This document shows, piece after piece, positions 7,643-10,874 of a stretch of DNA of 10,874 nucleotides; the first letter of the stretch is position 1; the number at the start of each line of letters is the position of its first letter. A program made the translations under genes and the position numbers. The notes beneath the pieces were generated by a model. That model worked only from the letters and a program-made list of their open reading frames with translations, was not told the origin of the DNA and did not search any database. The stretch comes from Larix sibirica (taxonomy: Eukaryota; Streptophyta; Pinopsida; Pinales; Pinaceae): assembly GCA_004151065.3 (NCBI GenBank), contig NWUY0300053488.1:1-10874 (forward strand), written 5' to 3'.

Positions 7643-8275
7643 CTAAATTTTTTATCAACCTCCAATGTAGAAATACTCTATCTAATTGTAATATGAATAA
7701 TATTTCAAATATCCAAATTTAAAAAAAAAATGATGTTTGAGCTACGACTAGGCTTTCAAAGTTTGATAGTATTAGGGATTTAGACATAAAGGAATACATG
7801 AACTACATAGTGGAGTGACACCTTAAATTCATGCCTTGAGTCTTAAAGAGATTGGTCATTTTAAAATAATGTAATGGGAAACATGCCTAATGTTTCAATA
7901 TGTTGTAGAACAAGCACTAGGTATATTTAGAATCCCACATAAATGATAGTATTCCCGAACTCTGAGTGAGTATTTAGGGGGATTCAAGGATGCACTCAAT
8001 GAAGATAGGTCTGTAAGACTTTAAACACAAAAGGTGGGTCCCACCATAATTTTGGGAATCTGAGGGTTGAATCTCTTTATCTCTCATTCATATGTATATT
8101 CACTCTTTCAATTAGAAAATTGGATCTATTCATAGGATTAAGAGATGGATGTCTCATTTGAACTGTTTATTCCTTCACCACTTGAATCAACAAATATGGT
8201 TTGAGCAAGTAAACACCTTTTTCAACTTGAGCTTGCAACATATAAATAGAAAGATGGAGGTAGGAATGGTATTGA
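7643..8275. other. Host sequence right of the LINE, nothing seen
   Basis: A/T-rich with a run of ten A at 7721-7730. I found no target duplication or element sequence joined to that run. No supportable frame, RNA gene or tandem repeat. Confidence 0.55.
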
Positions 8276-8956
8276 GATTTTCCCCACCTTAATAGAGATG
8301 ATGGTCACAATAAAGGATCATATCTCGATTGTCGCCCATGGAACATAGTTGGGGATCAAGCACCTATGCTCAATCCCCAAATAACTCAAGTGACTCTTGA
8401 TCTTGAATAACTAACTTTACAACCAAAAACTGAAACCAGTCCATTGACTTGATAAACATCAACCACTGCTTCAACTTCTCTTTCCCTTCCAACCATTTAT
8501 CCTACGACCTTTGCTTCTGAGTAAACTTAAATTGGTTCAAGTGTTGATGTGTCATATGCTTTAACAAGCTATAAAATAGGAAGATGCCACTAGCTTCTCT
8601 CCTTTCATTAATGACCCTCTAGTGATCTATTCCTTTTCCTCTATATCACCCCTAAAAATTATATCTCTTATCTCCATGTCAAAACACATATAGGAACTAT
8701 AACTGCAGTTTCCACTACCCTTTCCTTTGTTAGAATATTGATTGGTTATACCACAACTGTTGGGGGTCCTATTGAAACCATTAATGCATTTTCTTGACAA
8801 ACATCTAGATTTGGGTCAGTATACTCTTTAACTTACATTGTGGCTCATGTCTCTATCGTCACTACTAGTGTATGCCAATTGTGTGTATATATGGATATAT
8901 TCCACTACTTTCTTATTGGGTCTACTATAAATTATAGGTATGCTTGGAGGTGGTAG
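8276..8956 (+). pseudogene. Possible decayed ORF, first part
   Basis: One plus-strand frame holds a 44-codon open block (8276-8407) containing NRDDGHNKGSYLDCRPWNIV, then a Ser/Thr/Pro-rich stretch with TSTTASTSLSLPTIYPTTF between stops. Next come two long blocks (8615-8794, 60 codons; 8798-8953, 52 codons) divided by a single TGA, containing TITAVSTTLSFVRILIGYTT and QTSRFGSVYSLTYIVAHVSI. The composition looks protein-like, and all blocks share a frame with those further right. I recognise no domain; a gag-like or other polyprotein relic is possible but unproven. Overall stop density is only somewhat below chance. Confidence 0.25.
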
Positions 8957-9070
8957 GTGATCTGTAACACACAAAAAAACTACACTCGTGGACTCTAAAT
9001 CTCAGTCACTATCTGCTTGATTTGAAATTTTCTTAAATGTGTGAAACTCCATGACCCTCCACCTCTATGA

Positions 9071-9223
9071 ATAAAGTTGTCTTTGCCTCTCCTTATACCG
9101 CTTTTAGTGAAGTTGGTGGTGACTTTAAAATGGATTGTGCAAAAGGATGTGGAATTTCAAACTACAACGGATGGGGGCTCTATTGTTATATTTTATGCAT
9201 TAATATATTTGGGTTTTACCCAC
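9071..9223 (+). pseudogene. Possible decayed ORF, second part
   Basis: Same frame as the tract at 8276. About 50 open codons contain KLVVTLKWIVQKDVEFQTTT followed by a hydrophobic run. The 14 bases CAAAAGGATGTGGA (9140-9153) recur at 9563-9576 in the same frame, both encoding QKDV. A competing 54-codon ATG frame (9067-9231) overlaps it. No family recognised. Confidence 0.2.
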
Positions 9224-9290
9224 TAGTGTAATGTACTGTAGCAAACTAATCATTAATATAAGGCATTAAGCACTTGTGATGTCCTTGGGA

Positions 9291-9343
9291 TTAGGTATCG
9301 TAGGAGGGATACATGCTAAGGGAGGGACCCTAGGGATACCTAA
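9291..9343. repeat. Nine-base inverted repeat with 35-base loop
   Basis: TTAGGTATC (9291-9299) is the exact reverse complement of GATACCTAA (9335-9343). The loop is G-rich with GGAGGGAT and GGGAGGGA words and includes the palindrome CCCTAGGG (9328-9335), overlapping the right arm by one base. It may fold as a hairpin in RNA or single-stranded DNA. Arms this short can arise by chance. Confidence 0.5.
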
Positions 9344-9418
9344 CCACTCTAGGCCATAATCTCACTAATGGAAATAATAACTCATCATATAGATGACACC
9401 TATAAGAAGAGATAATAA

Positions 9419-9652
9419 TTGGACTTAAACAAGTGGATAGAAATTGGCAAGTTGTGGGAAAACAAATCTAATCGAGATGATGATGGGGACACTGATAGTG
9501 AGAATTAGTCCACTGAATTTGTCTCTTCTGCATACACCACCCCATAATGGAATGGATTTACACAAAAGGATGTGGATCTCTATGACATAGGAAAAAAATA
9601 TTTTTTTTATACCCCATGGCATGCACCTAGCCTTTACTTATTCTCTCCTTGA
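9419..9652 (+). pseudogene. Possible decayed ORF, third part
   Basis: In the same plus-strand frame as the tract at 8276, 77 codons are interrupted by only TAG 9506-9508 and TAA 9545-9547. The block begins LDLNKWIEIGKLWENKSNRD, runs into the acidic DDDGDTDSEN, and after the stops reads WNGFTQKDVDLYDIGKKYFF to TGA 9650-9652. The acid-rich part looks more like protein than noise. No family recognised. The 65-codon minus-strand open frame over it (9622-9425) is equally unsupported. Confidence 0.25.
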
Positions 9653-9733
9653 TATAACCAGAATATTAAAGAAACAAGTCCCTTCCCTAATCATTTTCCC
9701 TATTGATTGCTACAAGCTTGTTACAAATCCTAA

Positions 9734-10156
9734 CAACTTAGTCTACCTCCACATGCTCCCTATTACTGTGCCAGAACTGAATCCTATACTTATGCTTATA
9801 TGCCTCTAGCATATGTATATTTGGGAACACATCCAAATATCAAAACACCATGTGCATTTTACACCACATTATACTAAATTCTAAAAATCTAGTAACACTC
9901 TATTGAACAAGTGGGAACATAATGCTACACTCCTTTGAATACTCCTAGGTAAAGAGCTATAACATCACTTGCATCTAGGTAGGAATGAATAAAGGATATC
10001 ATTTTACTTATGAAGGAAAGAAGCATGAGATGGTCTCTAATTTCTACCCTTGCTTCCTCTACATTCACCTTTTTCTTTGTGCTTGATTTTTCCCTCACTT
10101 ATGGTGTTGAAACTACTAGCTTCAATGTTAACATATTATTCTTAGTTTCAAATTGA
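9734..10156 (+). pseudogene. Possible decayed ORF, fourth part
   Basis: Two open blocks in the same frame as the preceding relics. The first, 9734-9874 (47 codons), is Tyr/Pro-rich, with LPPHAPYYCARTESYTYAYM. The second, 9989-10153 (55 codons), contains LLMKERSMRWSLISTLASST and then a Phe-rich stretch. Between them are several stops. An alternative frame at 9621-9809 gives a 62-codon ORF from an ATG, so coding in this frame is not certain. Confidence 0.2.
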
Positions 10157-10267
10157 GTTTCTTCCCCAATCAATCACTTCCGAGTCAACTTGGTAACCTA
10201 ACATATGTACAACTACATTTTCTGGTTATAAAATTTCAATGGATAGAAATAAATATAGCTTTAGTAG

Positions 10268-10558
10268 CATGGTTCTTCATTCAATGGCTTATGTAATCAT
10301 TTATATAAGATCACAAGAAAGATTGACCCTTTTGTAGGAGTAAAAGTATAAGTAGCATACATAGTAGGGGCTTTTATAGCTTCAACAATGGATCCACCTA
10401 TGCAAAGGCCTCTTATTAGTGGTTATGTTATAGGCCTGGTAACTTTGGAGCCAGAAAGAGATCAATTTGTTATAGATCAAGATTGTGACAATTACCCACC
10501 AGTAAAGTTGGCTAGAGCACAATTGGAAATAGTAGTTTCATTTGAACCAATTGATTGA
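10268..10558 (+). pseudogene. Possible decayed ORF, fifth part
   Basis: Ninety-six codons in the same frame as the preceding relics, with one internal TAA (10349-10351) and ending at TGA 10556-10558. It reads FNGLCNHLYKITRKIDPFVG before the stop. After it, from an ATG at 10388, come 56 residues including MDPPMQRPLISGYVIGLVTL and ERDQFVIDQDCDNYPPVKLA. This is the most protein-like part of the right third of the window: a hydrophilic, balanced composition with low Leu/Phe/Ile bias compared with random A/T-rich translation. I do not recognise a family. The same frame stays fairly open to 10780 (41 codons from 10658). Confidence 0.35.
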
Positions 10559-10874
10559 GTATAAGAAACACCTTCCATATTTATAGTTACTAGCTGCAGA
10601 TTTACTTTATATCGTCATTGATACTTAATCGATTCACCTAAAACTAGTATGCTATAGTTGCATATTATTGCTCAAAATGTCGAAGTCCCGACTTTTCTGC
10701 CATCACTTTATCTGGACAAAAACCTAGATCTAGCACTAAAGTGGGGTATTCATTCAAGGGTTTCACTTGGTATAGGTCATTGAGTTTCATAGACTTGGAA
10801 TGATTCTAGGAGGCTTAGGATGATGGTAGGGAAACCAATCAAATTGAATAGTTAGCTCTAGTGCTCATGGCCAT
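10559..10874. other. Right edge, no clear feature
   Basis: The frame of the preceding relic is broken several times to 10657 and then open for 41 codons (10658-10780), with LHIIAQNVEVPTFLPSLYLD, before further stops. No domain, RNA gene or repeat is evident, and the tract runs to the edge of the window. Confidence 0.4.

Noticed and set aside
7721-7730. A10 run as the tail of another retrocopy
   Set aside because: The upstream bases do not resemble an element or a transcript end, and no flanking duplication was found.
9425-9809. Short ORFs at 9425-9622 (minus) and 9621-9809 (plus)
   Set aside because: No motif; hydrophobic A/T-rich translations overlapping a more protein-like frame that is itself uncertain.
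1-10874. Long terminal repeats of an LTR retrotransposon
   Set aside because: No long direct repeats with TG...CA ends, no primer-binding site and no polypurine tract pairing were seen.

Overview
The window looks like accessory nuclear DNA from a seed plant, possibly a gymnosperm. It is AT-rich (roughly 35-37% GC by eye) and carries decayed retroelement coding sequence of plant type, microsatellites and tandem repeats. No intact gene of ordinary length is visible. There is nothing bacterial, organellar or phage-like, no tRNA or rRNA, and no CRISPR array. The assignment to a gymnosperm rests only on general resemblance of the RNase H sequences and is weak. || Layout. Positions 1-1785 are AT-rich and hold no gene I can support. 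Positions 1786-2128 (minus strand) hold a fragment of a retroelement RNase H domain that keeps most catalytic residues but has a broken N-terminus. Positions 2438-2718 hold a CT/CA microsatellite flanked by two direct copies of a unit of about 68 bp. Positions 2947-4116 (minus strand) hold a decayed coding tract. One reading frame there carries several protein-like blocks, including a 43-codon unit duplicated in tandem. A possible terminal exon and a poly(A) signal lie at its 3' end. Positions 4119-5688 show little apart from one short open frame. Positions 5689-5817 hold about 2.5 copies of a 43-bp tandem repeat. || The best-defined object is at 5937-7642: a 5'-truncated LINE-type (non-LTR) retrotransposon on the plus strand. 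It begins inside an RNase H domain, continues through a decayed, partly coiled-coil coding tail and a hairpin-bearing 3' end, and finishes in a short poly(A). A perfect 18-bp target-site duplication brackets it. || Positions 7643-8275 look empty. From 8276 to about 10558 on the plus strand, several protein-like open blocks all lie in one reading frame, interrupted by many stops. I read this as a possible badly decayed ORF of unknown family, at low confidence. || The genes do not form a working system. The window reads as a graveyard: one dated LINE insertion, a second inverted RNase H relic of the same broad family, and one or two unrecognised decayed coding tracts. The most interesting items are the TSD-bounded LINE with a coiled-coil tail after its RNase H, and the in-frame 129-bp duplication inside the minus-strand relic.
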